Positions 48,348 through 58,058 of a stretch of 64,000 nt of DNA are shown here, piece by piece. Position 1 is the first letter of the stretch. The number at the start of each line of letters is the position of its first letter. The notes below the pieces were generated by a model. It was not told the origin of the DNA, made no database searches, and saw only the letters and a list, made by a program, of their open reading frames with translations. This stretch comes from Corynebacterium hansenii. Lineage in GTDB: Bacteria; Actinomycetota; Actinomycetes; Mycobacteriales; Mycobacteriaceae. The position numbers were made by a program, and so were the translations under genes. The DNA is taken from contig NZ_CP047211.1 in assembly GCF_030408795.1 (NCBI RefSeq), positions 186,001 to 250,000 on the forward strand, given 5' to 3'.

Positions 48348-51283
48348 GCCCGCACCTCCTCGTCGTCGGTGGAACCGTGATTCGCGCCGCCGGCGGGTGC
48401 CGGGGCGGGGTCGGGGGAGTCCGCCCGATCGGGATTCTGCAGCGGCGGGACGTTCAGGCCGGTGCGATTGGTGACCTTCGGCCCGAGCTCGTCGTCCGTC
48501 TTCGGGGAGCCGGGGCGGGTCGGGCCGCCCAGGTGGTTCAGCGCCGTGGCCACGATGCCCAGCACCGCCAGGTACACGCCGACGTCGAAGATCAATGCCG
48601 TCGTCAGGTGCTGCCCGGCGACGGTGCCGTGCAGCGGCGCCAGGAAGGAGCCCTCCAGGTAACCGACGAAGCCGATGGCGATGGCCACGATCACGCCGAA
48701 GCCGCTGAGCAGGTACGGGACGTTGCGCTTGGTCAGCGGGCGGTCGTCCGGGTGGGACAGGTACATGAGCATCAGCGACGACGCGCCGATCAGCGCGGCG
48801 TTGAAGCCGCCGCCCGGCTCGTTGCCGCCGCGGAACAGGACGATGACGGACAGGCCGAACAGCAGCGGCGTCATCCACTTGGTCAGCTTGCGCAGCGGCA
48901 GCGAATTCAGCCCCGGCTGCGGCAGCGGCCCCGGCCGTCCCGGGTGGTGCTGCCAGCGCGGCATCGAGGCCACCACGGCGGCCGTCGCGATGCCCGCCAT
49001 GCCCAGCACCGCGAGCTCGCCCAAAGTATCGAAGGCGCGGAACTCGACGAGGATCGTGTTGACGACGTTGTTCTCGCCGGTGATCTTCGGGCCCTCCTCG
49101 AGGTACCACTGGGCGATCTCCGGCTTGCCGCGCCGGCCCGTGAGGGTCCACACCGCACCGAACGTCGCCAGCCCCACGCCGACGGCGACGACCGCCGCGA
49201 CGATGCGGCGGGCGCGGCCGGTGGGGGAGAAGGCGCGCGGCTGGTGGCGCAGCACCAGCATCATCAGCACGACGGTGAGGATCTCCACCAGGAACTGCGT
49301 CATGGCTACGTCGGGGGCGCCGAGCAGCAGCACCTGCAGGGTCACGCCCGTGCCGGTGACGCCCAGCAGCACCGCGGCCTGCAGGCGGTTGCGGGCCTGC
49401 ATGGTCGCGATGACGCCGATGACCACGACCACCAGCGGGATCAGGTCCATCCAGGAGTCGATGCCGTCGACCTTGTCGGGCAGCTCCATGCCGCCGAGGC
49501 CGGGCGCGATCAGGATCGCCGCGGCGTAGACCACGATGACCGACAGCATGGGCAGCAGGTGGCGGGTGGGCGCGTGGGAATCGGAGATGGCCGCGAAGAC
49601 GCGGCCCAGGCGCGCGCCGGCGCGGGTGCCGAACGCCAGCGCCTCGACGCCGGTGAAGGGGAACAGCTTGCGGTCGGCGAGGGCGGCGTTCATCCGCTTG
49701 CGCACCAGCACCAGCAGCACGCCGGCGACGAGCACGCCCACAGAGATGAGCAGCGGCACGTTGATCCCGTGCCACAGCTTCAGGTGGGTGGCGTGGTAGT
49801 CGCCGCCGAGAACGGTGCGGGCGACCGCGTCGAGGGACCCGTCGAGAAGCGGGCCGACGAAGAAGGCCAGCGGCAGCGACAGCACGCCGGGGACGGCGGC
49901 CGGCAGCCACAGGGCGACGGGGGCCTCGCGGACCTCGGAAACGTCGCGGGGGCCGTCGACGAACGCGCCGAAGATCAGGCGCGCCGAGTACGTGAACGTC
50001 GCGATCGCGCCGATGGTCGCCGCGGCCAGCAGGATGACCACGCCGGCGTCGGCCAGCGGCGCCTCGGTGAACGCCTCGAGCATGCCTTCCTTGGACAGGA
50101 AGCCCAGCGTCGGCGGGATCGCGGCCATCGACGCCGAACCGATGACCATCGACCCGAAGGTCCACGGCATGCGGCGCCACAGCGGGCCCAGGCGGCGGAT
50201 GTCGCGGGTGCCGGCCTGATGGTCGACGGTGCCCGCGAGCATGAACAGCGAGGACTTGAACAGGGCGTGCGCCAGGGTGTGGACCACCGCGGCGACGATG
50301 GCGAAGTGGGTGCCCACGCCGATGGTCGCGACGATCCAGCCGAGCTGGGACACCGTCGAGTAGGCGACCAGGCGCTTGAGGTCCGTCTGCTGGATGGCGA
50401 ACACTGCCGCCGCGACGGCGGTGGACATGCCCACGACGATCAGCAGGATCTGCCATGCCTGCACGTGGGCGAAGGCCGTCGAAAAGCGCAGGAGCAGGTA
50501 AATGCCGGCCTTGACCACCGCAGCTGCGTGCAGGAAGGCGGACACCGGCGTCGCCGCCGCCATGGCCTCCGGCAGCCAGGCCTGGAACGGCAGCTGGGCG
50601 GCCTTGGTGAACGCGCCGAGCGCCACCAGCACCGCGACCGTCGTGGTCAGTCCGGTGTTGGCGCCCGGGCCGGTGCCCCACACCTCGTGGGCCAGCAGCT
50701 CGGTCAGGTTGGTGGTGCCCGTCGCCCATACGGCGACGCCCAGCGCGGCGAGCAGCAGCAGGCCGCCGGTGAACGTCAGCAGCAGGGTGCGGATCGACCC
50801 CGCCTCGCCGCTGGAGCCGGATCGGGCGATGAGCAGGAAGGACGCCATGGACACCAGCTCCCAGCCGATGAACAGCAGCACCACGTCGTCGGCGAGGACG
50901 AGCAGCAGCACGGCCAGCATGAACGACGTCATGAGGACGTAGAAGCTCATGGTGCCGCCCTTCGGCGGCAGGTACGCGGTCGAGTACACGAATACCGCGG
51001 AACCGATCACCAGCGCGAGCAGGGCGAACACGAGGGATAGCGGGTCGAGGCGGAGCGCGAAGTCCACCCCGGTTCCGCCTGGCAGCAGCGCACCGGCCCA
51101 CGTCATCCCCCACGTGACCGCATCCCCGTCGAGGACGCCGCCGGCCAGCCGCGCCAGCTGGACGATCGCGGCGACGAAAAACGCCACGATCGGCCAGCCG
51201 GCGTGCCTGCCGAGCACTTTCACGAATAAGGGGGTGAGGGCCAGCGCCACCGCAACCAGGGCGGGGACGCTGATCAATGTCAC
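48344..51283 (-). CDS. mrpA: Na+/H+ antiporter subunit A with fused B domain
   Basis: 979-aa subunit with about 25 helices. The NuoL-like part includes the helix with WELVSMASFLLIARSGS and the proton-channel region FLHAAAVVKAGIYLLLRF with its Lys. C-terminally there is an MrpB domain (PF04039 type): LFRGGNEPGGGFNAALIGA followed by GHQLTT-type sequence (AGQHLTTALIFDVGVYLAVLG). Actinobacterial Mrp operons usually carry this A-B fusion. GTG 51283 is the start. First gene of the operon mrpABCDEFG, in which all starts overlap or nearly touch, so the whole complex is made as one unit. Likely role: Na+ and alkali tolerance, pH balance. Confidence 0.95.
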   Translation of the reverse strand: MTLISVPALVAVALALTPLFVKVLGRHAGWPIVAFFVAAIVQLARLAGGVLDGDAVTWGMTWAGALLPGGTGVDFALRLDPLSLVFALLALVIGSAVFVYSTAYLPPKGGTMSFYVLMTSFMLAVLLLVLADDVVLLFIGWELVSMASFLLIARSGSSGEAGSIRTLLLTFTGGLLLLAALGVAVWATGTTNLTELLAHEVWGTGPGANTGLTTTVAVLVALGAFTKAAQLPFQAWLPEAMAAATPVSAFLHAAAVVKAGIYLLLRFSTAFAHVQAWQILLIVVGMSTAVAAAVFAIQQTDLKRLVAYSTVSQLGWIVATIGVGTHFAIVAAVVHTLAHALFKSSLFMLAGTVDHQAGTRDIRRLGPLWRRMPWTFGSMVIGSASMAAIPPTLGFLSKEGMLEAFTEAPLADAGVVILLAAATIGAIATFTYSARLIFGAFVDGPRDVSEVREAPVALWLPAAVPGVLSLPLAFFVGPLLDGSLDAVARTVLGGDYHATHLKLWHGINVPLLISVGVLVAGVLLVLVRKRMNAALADRKLFPFTGVEALAFGTRAGARLGRVFAAISDSHAPTRHLLPMLSVIVVYAAAILIAPGLGGMELPDKVDGIDSWMDLIPLVVVVIGVIATMQARNRLQAAVLLGVTGTGVTLQVLLLGAPDVAMTQFLVEILTVVLMMLVLRHQPRAFSPTGRARRIVAAVVAVGVGLATFGAVWTLTGRRGKPEIAQWYLEEGPKITGENNVVNTILVEFRAFDTLGELAVLGMAGIATAAVVASMPRWQHHPGRPGPLPQPGLNSLPLRKLTKWMTPLLFGLSVIVLFRGGNEPGGGFNAALIGASSLMLMYLSHPDDRPLTKRNVPYLLSGFGVIVAIAIGFVGYLEGSFLAPLHGTVAGQHLTTALIFDVGVYLAVLGIVATALNHLGGPTRPGSPKTDDELGPKVTNRTGLNVPPLQNPDRADSPDPAPAPAGGANHGSTDDEEVRA

Positions 51284-51547
51284 GACAGGGTCGCCTTCCT
51301 GTTTGCGTATCGGGGGCAGATCCGGCGGCGCGGGGCCGCGCGGATCTGGTAAATGGCCGAATTCCAGCTTAGCAACCGGGGTGGATGCGGTTTAGGCGGC
51401 GAAAGCTGCGCAGCGCCCCGTTCTCCTATATCTCGGGCCGCGGCTTTGCGACGCTCACGTGGGTGCCCCCACGGTCGATGCGTCGATGGCGGCGGGCCCG
51501 TCCGCCGCGCCCCGGCGTAGCACCGACGAAATCGCAGGTGCGGGCGT

Positions 51548-51553
51548 TACCGT
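51548..51553 (+). promoter_or_regulatory. -10 box of the YhgE-like gene
   Basis: TACCGT, 7 nt before ATG 51561. Leaderless arrangement. Confidence 0.45.
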
Positions 51554-51560
51554 GAGGGGC

Positions 51561-53192
51561 ATGGCTTCCCGGAAAGGCGGAATCCGCCGCACGCTGCTGT
51601 CCCTGCTCCTCGTTCTGCCGCTGATCGCCGGCGCGGCGTATCTCGGCTGGTCCGGGACCGGACTGTCGTCCGCGTGGACTGCCGACGGGGCGGAGGAGGG
51701 GTCCGTCCCCGGGCCGGTGCCCGGCATCGACGTCGCCAAGGTGCAGGAGGCGCGCCGGGCGATCGGCGAGGCGAACACGCAGGCGGGCTTCCTCAAATCG
51801 GGAATGAAGCAGGCCACCGACGGCATCGGCGACCTGAAGGGCGGCGGCACCGAGCTGGTCGAGGGCACCGGCGGGGTCCGCAAGGGCGCGTCCGATCTGG
51901 CCACCGGGATGAAGGAGCTGCAGGCCGGCACCGGGCGGCTGGGTGCCGGAGCGAAGGACATCGCCGAGGGCGCCGGGGCCATCGCCGACGGAATGGGGCT
52001 GCTCAACGTGGCCATCGGCCAGGTGGAGACGTCGATCGGCCCGGCGAAGGAGTCGCTGCGCGCGGCCGGCGACGGCGATGCGGTGGCCAACCTGGAGGCC
52101 CTGGAGCGCCAGCTCGGCGCCATCGATTTCGAGGCCATCTCGGGTCAGGCCGAGAAGTTCCGCAAGGGCGCCGACGACCTGTCGTACCAGCTCAACACAC
52201 CCGGCGCCCCGTACCGCGACGGCGTGTACAACGCCACCGTCGGCGCCGACCGGCTGCGCACCGCGACGGCGGATCTGGACGAGGGCGCCAAGAAGCTCGA
52301 CGGCGGGCTGAAGCAGCTCGACGACGGCGCCGGGCGGCTCGATGGCATGGCCACGGCGACCGTCGACAAGGTGGGGGCGGCGCAGCGCGCGATGCCCGTG
52401 CCCTCCCGCGAGCAGCTGGCCGCGGCGGGGCTGGCAGGCGGGGAAGGCTCCGAGGATGCGGCCGGCGACGCGACGCTCGCGCCGACCCTGGCGTTCATGG
52501 TGTCCGCCCTGGTCATGCTGGCCGCGTCCGCGTTGTGGCTGATCTCCGTGCCGCGGCGGGGCGTAAAGGGGGCGGGAGAGGGGACCGATCGCCGCGGCCG
52601 GTGGTCCCGCGTGATGCCGAACGGCGCGTTCGCGGGTGCGCTGGTCGGCATCGTGGCCATCGGTTCGCTGGTGCTGTTCATCATGGCCGAGGGCATGGAT
52701 CTGCTGCGCGGGACGGCCGGCGTGCTCGTGCTCGCGCTCGCCGCGTTGGCGGCGACGGCGGTGTCGCGGGCGGTGCTCGCGGTGTTCGGCGGGCCGTGGG
52801 GCCGAGCGGTGATCCTCGCCGGGATGCTCGTGCAGGTCGGCGTCATCGGGTGGGTGTGGCGCAGCGCGGCGGCGCAGGCGTCCGGCGGCGAGGAGATGGC
52901 CGCCGCCTGGGGCGTGGTCTCCGCGTTGATGCCGCTGCACCATCCCACTGCGGCGTTGACGGCGCTGGGCAACGCCGGCTCGACGGTGATGTGGGGGACG
53001 TCGGCGGGCGTGCTGCTGGCGCTGGTGGTCATCGGCGCGATCATCGGCCGCTTCGGCGAAGGCCGCCGGAAGGCCCCGGCGGTTGCCGTGGCCTCGACCT
53101 CATCCGGCACGACCTCATCCGACACGACCGCCGCGCCGGCCGCGGACCCGACCACAGAGGCCCCGGATGGCACGGCGGATGGCGGGAAATAG
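51561..53192 (+). CDS. YhgE/Pip-like membrane protein with apolar heptad repeats
   Basis: 543 aa. A first membrane span (LLSLLLVLPLIAGAAYLGW, about 15-35) is followed by a 250-residue outer or periplasmic-side domain made of Gly-rich, helix-type repeats such as LKGGGTELVEGTGGVRKGA and DLDEGAKKLDGGLKQLDDGAG, seen in YhgE/Pip/EsaA proteins. Then five to six spans (from about 315) form the membrane part, and a low-complexity Ser/Thr/Pro tail ends it. This layout is that of phage-infection-protein/ABC-2-like membrane factors linked to ESX/type VII systems or lipid export; no such genes lie here. ATG 51561 chosen because TACCGT lies 7 nt before it; upstream in-frame starts are possible. Divergent from mrpA. 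Confidence 0.7.
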   Translation: MASRKGGIRRTLLSLLLVLPLIAGAAYLGWSGTGLSSAWTADGAEEGSVPGPVPGIDVAKVQEARRAIGEANTQAGFLKSGMKQATDGIGDLKGGGTELVEGTGGVRKGASDLATGMKELQAGTGRLGAGAKDIAEGAGAIADGMGLLNVAIGQVETSIGPAKESLRAAGDGDAVANLEALERQLGAIDFEAISGQAEKFRKGADDLSYQLNTPGAPYRDGVYNATVGADRLRTATADLDEGAKKLDGGLKQLDDGAGRLDGMATATVDKVGAAQRAMPVPSREQLAAAGLAGGEGSEDAAGDATLAPTLAFMVSALVMLAASALWLISVPRRGVKGAGEGTDRRGRWSRVMPNGAFAGALVGIVAIGSLVLFIMAEGMDLLRGTAGVLVLALAALAATAVSRAVLAVFGGPWGRAVILAGMLVQVGVIGWVWRSAAAQASGGEEMAAAWGVVSALMPLHHPTAALTALGNAGSTVMWGTSAGVLLALVVIGAIIGRFGEGRRKAPAVAVASTSSGTTSSDTTAAPAADPTTEAPDGTADGGK

Positions 53193-53225
53193 AAAACCGC
53201 CGCCTGCTTTCGCAGGTCGGCGGTT
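53193..53225. terminator. terminator between the YhgE-like gene and tRNA-Pro
   Basis: AAAACCGCCGCCTGC...GCAGG-T-CGGCGGTTT, stem with TTTC loop; A tract on one side and T tract on the other let it work in both directions. Confidence 0.8.
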
Positions 53226-53231
53226 TCCGAC

Positions 53232-53308
<77 letters not shown>

Positions 53309-53518
53309 GAAAAGAAAGTCGCACCGCGCCCGGGCCGCGATCGCGGTCCAGCGGCGTGCGCTGCAACGTCGACAACTCTAGACCCCCGCCGTCGGAAAAG
53401 GCAAAACGGCAGATCGGGGGGTTATTCGGGCCGATGGGTGGGGCGATGCGGAGGTCCGCCCGCCCGAGCCGCCGCCCGGGCCACGCGCCCCGAGCCGCCC
53501 GCCTGAGCCGCAGCCCGG

Positions 53519-54523
53519 TTAGTCCCGCGGCACGACCTCGATCAGCGTCGCCGACGGCGGGCAGAACAGCCGCACCGGCGCGTACGGCGACGTGCCCAGG
53601 CCGTTGGAGACGTGCAGCCACGTCCGCTCGGTCCACCGCGACAGGCCCGACGCGCGCGACCGGTCGATGCCGCAGTTGGTCACGATCGCCCGCTCGAACG
53701 GCAGGCACACCTGGCCGCCGTGCGTGTGGCCGGACATGACCAGGTCGTAGCCGTCCTCGGCGAAACGGTCGAGCACGTGCGGCTCGGGGGAGTGGGACAG
53801 GCCGATCGCCAGGTCCGCGTCGGCGTTCGGCGGGCCCGCCACCAGGTCGTAGTCGTCGAGTTCGTGGTGCGGGTCGTCGACGCCGGTGACGGCCAGGCGC
53901 ACGCCGCCGGCGACGAACTCCAGGCGCCGGTGCGTCGCGTCGCGCCACCCGTGCTCGATGAACGCCGCGCGCATGCCCTCCCACGGCAGCTTCTCGGTGG
54001 AGGGGCGGCGCTTTTTGCCGGTCAGGTAGCGCAGCGGATTCAGCGGCTTCGGCCCGAAGTAGTCGTTGGTGCCGAACACGAACACGCCCGGCCGATTCAG
54101 CAGCGGGCCCAGGGCCGTCAGGACGCCGGGCACGGCATCCGCGCCGCCGAGGTTGTCGCCGGTGTTGACCACCAGGTCCGGCTCCAGCGCGTCCAGCCCG
54201 GCGATCCAGCGCTGCTTCTTCCGCTGCGATCGGGTCATGTGGAAGTCGGTGACGTGCAGGATCCGCATCGGGGCATGCCCCGCGGGCAGGGCGGGCACCC
54301 GCACGCGCTTGACGCGGAACGCCTTCAGCTCGATCTGGTTGGCGTACAGGAACGTCGCCGCCCCCGCCAGCCCCAGGCCCCCGACGATTGCGCCGGCGAC
54401 CTTGGCCGCTTGCTTCACGACGCCGGCCGCCCCCGCCGATTTCTCCCTTCCGCCGGATGCGCCGGCGAGGGCGGAGAGGGCGGGCAAGGTGCGTCGGAAA
54501 GCGGAGTCGGTGTTATGAGCCAC
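53519..54523 (-). CDS. membrane-anchored metallophosphoesterase (YkuE/YaeI type)
   Basis: 334-aa binuclear-metal phosphoesterase. After a membrane-anchor helix (AAKVAGAIVGGLGLAGAATFLYA, about 40-62) come the motifs HVTDFHM, VNTGDNLGG, FGTNDYFGP (in place of GNHD), LSHSPE and SGHTHGGQV. Such enzymes hydrolyse phosphoester bonds at the outer membrane leaflet; the substrate is unknown. The gene precedes class A PBP, as rv3683 precedes ponA2 in M. tuberculosis. GTG 54523 is chosen because TAGCGT lies 7 nt before it; two more GTG codons sit at 54529 and 54532. Confidence 0.85.
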   Translation of the reverse strand: MAHNTDSAFRRTLPALSALAGASGGREKSAGAAGVVKQAAKVAGAIVGGLGLAGAATFLYANQIELKAFRVKRVRVPALPAGHAPMRILHVTDFHMTRSQRKKQRWIAGLDALEPDLVVNTGDNLGGADAVPGVLTALGPLLNRPGVFVFGTNDYFGPKPLNPLRYLTGKKRRPSTEKLPWEGMRAAFIEHGWRDATHRRLEFVAGGVRLAVTGVDDPHHELDDYDLVAGPPNADADLAIGLSHSPEPHVLDRFAEDGYDLVMSGHTHGGQVCLPFERAIVTNCGIDRSRASGLSRWTERTWLHVSNGLGTSPYAPVRLFCPPSATLIEVVPRD

Positions 54524-54530
54524 GGCCACC

Positions 54531-54536
54531 ACGCTA
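54531..54536 (-). promoter_or_regulatory. -10 box of the metallophosphoesterase gene
   Basis: TAGCGT on the minus strand, 7 nt before GTG 54523. Confidence 0.5.
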
Positions 54537-54600
54537 CAGTCCCGCGCCCCCGCCACGGACGTCGTCTCGCCATGCGGCGCACGCGCGGGGGAATGCTGCG

Positions 54601-54606
54601 TAGAGT
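54601..54606 (+). promoter_or_regulatory. -10 box of the YqeY-like gene
   Basis: TAGAGT, 7 nt before ATG 54614. Leaderless arrangement. Confidence 0.55.
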
Positions 54607-54613
54607 TTTTGCC

Positions 54614-55075
54614 ATGAGCGAACTCAAGGCAACCATCATCTCCGACATGACCGCCGCCATGAAGGCCCGCGACAAGGACACCGTCGGCGCACTGCGCATG
54701 CTCAAGGCCGCGATCCAGACCGAGGAGGTCTCCGGATCCAAGCACGAGCTGACGGACGCGGAAGTGCTGAAGGTCATCGAGCGGGAAATCAAGAAGCGCC
54801 GCGAGTCCGCCGAGATGTACGCCGAGAACGGCCGCCAGGAGCTGGCGGACAACGAGCTCGCGGAGGCCGAGGTCTTCGCCCGCTACCAGCCGAAGCAGCT
54901 TGACGACGACGAGCTCGCCGCACTGGTCGACGGCGCCGTCGCCGAGGTGTGCGGGGATGAGCCGGCGTCGATGAAGCAGATGGGGCAGATCATGAAGGCG
55001 GCGCAGGCCAAGGCCGCCGGCCGCGTCGACGGCAAGCGCCTGTCCGGCGCCGTGAAGGAACGGCTGCAGGGCTAA
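54614..55075 (+). CDS. yqeY: GatB/YqeY domain protein
   Basis: 153-aa helical protein related to the C-terminal domain of the amidotransferase GatB. LKATIISDMTAAMKARDKDTVGALRMLKAAIQ at the start, IEREIKKRRESAEMYAENGRQELADNELAEAEVFARYQPKQL in the middle, and the tail domain MKQMGQIMKAAQAKAAGRVDGKRLSGAVKERL. This part of GatB binds tRNA; free YqeY proteins may do the same, but their role is unknown. It is divergent from the metallophosphoesterase gene and convergent with the PBP gene. Confidence 0.9.
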   Translation: MSELKATIISDMTAAMKARDKDTVGALRMLKAAIQTEEVSGSKHELTDAEVLKVIEREIKKRRESAEMYAENGRQELADNELAEAEVFARYQPKQLDDDELAALVDGAVAEVCGDEPASMKQMGQIMKAAQAKAAGRVDGKRLSGAVKERLQG

Positions 55076-55189
55076 GCGCGCCACCGGGCCCGGGCACAGC
55101 CGTCGTCCGGTGCAGCCCACCTGGAGCGGGCACCGCCTGCGTGCGGTGCGCGCCATCGTGCCCGGGCACAGCCGTCGTGCGGTGCGCCG

Positions 55190-57571
55190 CTACCGCGGCA
55201 GCGGGATGCGCCCGAAGCCCGGGATGTCGATCGAATCCGGCAGGCGGGGGCCGCCGCCACCGCCACCGCCGCCGGGGCCACCGGGCGAGGGGCGCGGCGG
55301 GGGCGGACGCCTGGTCCCATCCGACACCTCCATGGTGACGGTGCCGCCGTCGAGAAGCAGGCCCGGCACCCGCACGCCCGTGACCGTGCCGCGCGGCCGG
55401 CCCGTCTGCGACGCGATCACCGAGTCGACCTTGTAGCCGGCCTCCTCGAGGACCTTGCGGGCATCGGCCTCCTGCATTCCCACCACCTGCGGCAACGACG
55501 CCTTCGCGGTGCCCGCCGCGTACTCGGGGTCCATCTCCGGCAGCACCTTGCCGCCGTGGTCCTCGATGATCGGCGCGATGCCCGAGAACCACGTGCGCGC
55601 CGGCTCGCGGCCGCCGTACAGGTCGCCGTACCCGCACTGGCGCAGCGGCGAGGAGCACAGCTGCGTGACCACCGGGGAATCGTTGTAGGCGTAGACCGCC
55701 GCGGCGAGGCCCTTGGTGAAGCCCAGGAACGCCGCCGACTGGTTCGACTCCGTGGTGCCCGTCTTCGCGGCCACCGGGCCGTCCCAGTTCACCGACTTCG
55801 CGGCGTCCTCGGCGGTGCCGTTGACCGTGTCGGCCGACAGCGCCTGCGCCATCGCGTGGGCGACGCCCGGGTCGACGGCCTTCTCGCAGGCCGGGCGGTC
55901 GATCTGGACGGGGTTGCCGTCGCGGTCGGTGATCTCCTCGATCGGGTTCGGCTCGCACCACATGCCGTCCGACGCCAGCGTCGCGCCGACGTTGGACAGC
56001 TCCACCGCGTTGACCGGCGTCGGGCCGAGCACGAAGGACCCCAGGGTGTTCTCCGAGACGTACTGCGCCACCGACGATTCGCCGTCGAAGCTGCCCGGCT
56101 GGGTGTAGGAGCGCATGCCCAGGCGCACCGCCATGTCCACGACGCCGTCGACGCCGACCTGCTCGCTCATGGCCACGAACGGGGTGTTCGGCGACTTCGC
56201 CAGCGCCTCGCGCAGCGTCATGTTCGGCGGGAAGTTGCCGGTGTTCTCCACGCAGTACATGCCCGCCGGACAGCCGGCCGCGCCGCCGGAGCCCAGGCCC
56301 GACGCCTCGTAGCGGCGGGGGACCGGCAGCGAGGTGTCGATGCCCATGCCCTTCTCCACCGCGGCGGTGGCGGCGAAGATCTTGAAGATCGACCCCGCGC
56401 CGTTGCCCACGGGCGTGAACGGCTGCGGCTGCACCGTCTGCATCGCGTCGGCGTCGAGGCCGTAGACGCGGGACGACGCCATCGACAGCACGCGGCGGGA
56501 GTCGGTGCCCGGCTCGATGATGCTCATGACCTCGGCGACGCCACCGGCGGTGGGGGAGGCGTGCTCGCGCAGCGCACGCTGGGTGTTCTCCTGCGCGGCG
56601 GGGTCGAGGGTGGTGCGGATGGTGTAGCCGCCGCGCGCGAGCTTCTTGCGGTCCAGGCCGTGGTCGGCGAGGTAGGAGATGACGTAGTCGCAGAAGAAGC
56701 CGCGGTCGCCGGCGGCGATGCAGCCCTGCGGCAGGCGGTTGGGTTCGGGCAGGACGCCGAGGTCGGTGGCGATGGCGTCGTTGGCCTGCGCGCGGGTGAT
56801 GGCGCCGGTGTCGGCCATCGCGCGGAGGACGTCGTTGCGCCGGCCCATCGCGCCGTCCGGGTTGGTGTAGGGGTTCAGGCCCGAAGTCTGCTGCACCAGG
56901 CCGGCGAGCAGGGCCGACTGCGGGATGTTGAGGTCCTTCGCCGGGATGCCGAAGTAGGTTTGCGCGGCGTTTTCCACGCCGAAGGCGCCGTTGCCGAAGG
57001 GGACGATGTTGAGGTACCCGGTGAGCACCTCTTCCTTGGTCAGCCCGTCTTCGAGGTCCTGGGCGATGCGGATCTCGCGCAGCTTGCGGCCGTAGTCGGC
57101 GGCGGTGGCGGCGCGGCGCTCCGCTTCGGTTTCGGCTTCGACGAGCAGCGTGTAGTTCTTGATCAGCTGCTGCTCGATGGTCGACGCGCCCTGGCGCACG
57201 GAGCCGGAGGTGAAGTTGGCCAGCGCGGCGCGGAGGGTGCCCTGCCAGTCGACGCCGGAGTGCTCCCAGAAGCGGCGGTCCTCGATGGAGACGATGGCGT
57301 CCTTCATGTTCCGCGAGATCTGCGACTGGTCCACGGAGGTGCGGCGCTGCTCGTAAAGCCAGGCCATCGGTTCGCCCTTGGCGTCGGTGATGGTGGTGAT
57401 TTCGGGGGCTTCGCCGCCGATGACGGAGCGGGACGACATGGCCAGATCGTCGGCGGTGCGCGCCATCAGGTAGCCGCCGCCACCGACGATGGGGAACAAC
57501 GCGGCGGCGACCATCAGCCCGGCGAGCGCCACGGCCACGGCGAGCTTCAGCAGATTTCGTCCCACGTTCAC
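55190..57571 (-). CDS. pbp1: class A penicillin-binding protein with PASTA domain (PonA2-like)
   Basis: Bifunctional murein synthase of 793 aa. One membrane span near the start (LLKLAVAVALAGLMVAAALFPIVG), then the glycosyltransferase domain with the Glu in VSIEDRRFWEHSGVDW and GASTIEQQLIKN, then the transpeptidase domain with GAGSIFKIF (SxxK), KSPNTPF (SxN) and VAAKTGTTES (KTG). A C-terminal PASTA domain starts at LPQVVGMQEADARKVLEEAG. The last 60 residues are Pro/Gly-rich. GTG 57571 is used because TAGGGT lies 7 nt before it. Gene order with whiB and the ArsA pair matches ponA2-whiB4-rv3680 of M. tuberculosis. Confidence 0.95.
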   Translation of the reverse strand: MNVGRNLLKLAVAVALAGLMVAAALFPIVGGGGYLMARTADDLAMSSRSVIGGEAPEITTITDAKGEPMAWLYEQRRTSVDQSQISRNMKDAIVSIEDRRFWEHSGVDWQGTLRAALANFTSGSVRQGASTIEQQLIKNYTLLVEAETEAERRAATAADYGRKLREIRIAQDLEDGLTKEEVLTGYLNIVPFGNGAFGVENAAQTYFGIPAKDLNIPQSALLAGLVQQTSGLNPYTNPDGAMGRRNDVLRAMADTGAITRAQANDAIATDLGVLPEPNRLPQGCIAAGDRGFFCDYVISYLADHGLDRKKLARGGYTIRTTLDPAAQENTQRALREHASPTAGGVAEVMSIIEPGTDSRRVLSMASSRVYGLDADAMQTVQPQPFTPVGNGAGSIFKIFAATAAVEKGMGIDTSLPVPRRYEASGLGSGGAAGCPAGMYCVENTGNFPPNMTLREALAKSPNTPFVAMSEQVGVDGVVDMAVRLGMRSYTQPGSFDGESSVAQYVSENTLGSFVLGPTPVNAVELSNVGATLASDGMWCEPNPIEEITDRDGNPVQIDRPACEKAVDPGVAHAMAQALSADTVNGTAEDAAKSVNWDGPVAAKTGTTESNQSAAFLGFTKGLAAAVYAYNDSPVVTQLCSSPLRQCGYGDLYGGREPARTWFSGIAPIIEDHGGKVLPEMDPEYAAGTAKASLPQVVGMQEADARKVLEEAGYKVDSVIASQTGRPRGTVTGVRVPGLLLDGGTVTMEVSDGTRRPPPPRPSPGGPGGGGGGGGPRLPDSIDIPGFGRIPLPR

Positions 57572-57578
57572 GCCGTCA

Positions 57579-57584
57579 ACCCTA
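57579..57584 (-). promoter_or_regulatory. -10 box of the PBP gene
   Basis: TAGGGT on the minus strand, 7 nt before GTG 57571. Confidence 0.5.
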
Positions 57585-57842
57585 ATGGGAGGGGCCCGCT
57601 CGCGGAATTCCCGTTCCTCCCGCGAAGCGTTCGTCCCCGCCTGTGCGCCCCGCGTCGGCGTCCCGTTTCGCGGGTTGCTTTGCGACGCCCGCCGCCATCC
57701 CATGAGACCGCATCGCCGGAGCGGTGGCGATTTCGGCATTGTTTTCCGAAGTGTTACATGGTGGGGGTGTCAACGTTTACCCCCGCTGGATACGTCTGTA
57801 AACGGTACGACCTGCCGCTATGTGTCACGGTCACCCCCGGAA

Positions 57843-57858
57843 TGTGACCTAGGTGACA
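57843..57858. promoter_or_regulatory. GlxR (CRP) binding site candidate upstream of whiB
   Basis: TGTGACCTAGGTGACA fits TGTGANNTANNTCACA with one mismatch. It lies 216 nt before the whiB start. Confidence 0.5.
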
Positions 57859-58058
57859 TTGCAGAAATTGTGTGAATAGACTTACAACAACAAATCAGCA
57901 CGGAATCAGCGCCGGGGACCTTCCCGGGCTGGTAGAGGAAGCGCCGGGCAGGCAGCACCACGCGCCGGGCGTCACCGCCGCACCGTCCCGACATGCGGGA
58001 TGTGCAACGAATCCCCGCCGTTTGTCGCGGGGACCGCGACATGCCGAAGGAGGCCATG

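Larger units (their letters stand above)
57572..58058. other. intergenic region between the PBP gene and whiB
   Basis: About 490 nt with promoters in both directions. It contains the 10-mer GCTTTGCGAC at 57677, an AT-richer block from 57730 to 57900, the sequence GTGACACATAG (minus strand view) and a GlxR-like site at 57843. No ORF is convincing. Confidence 0.5.

Noticed and set aside
48377..51040. 887-codon plus-strand frame opposite mrpA
   Set aside because: Antisense shadow of a conserved antiporter gene, with Gln/His/Arg-biased composition and no domain.
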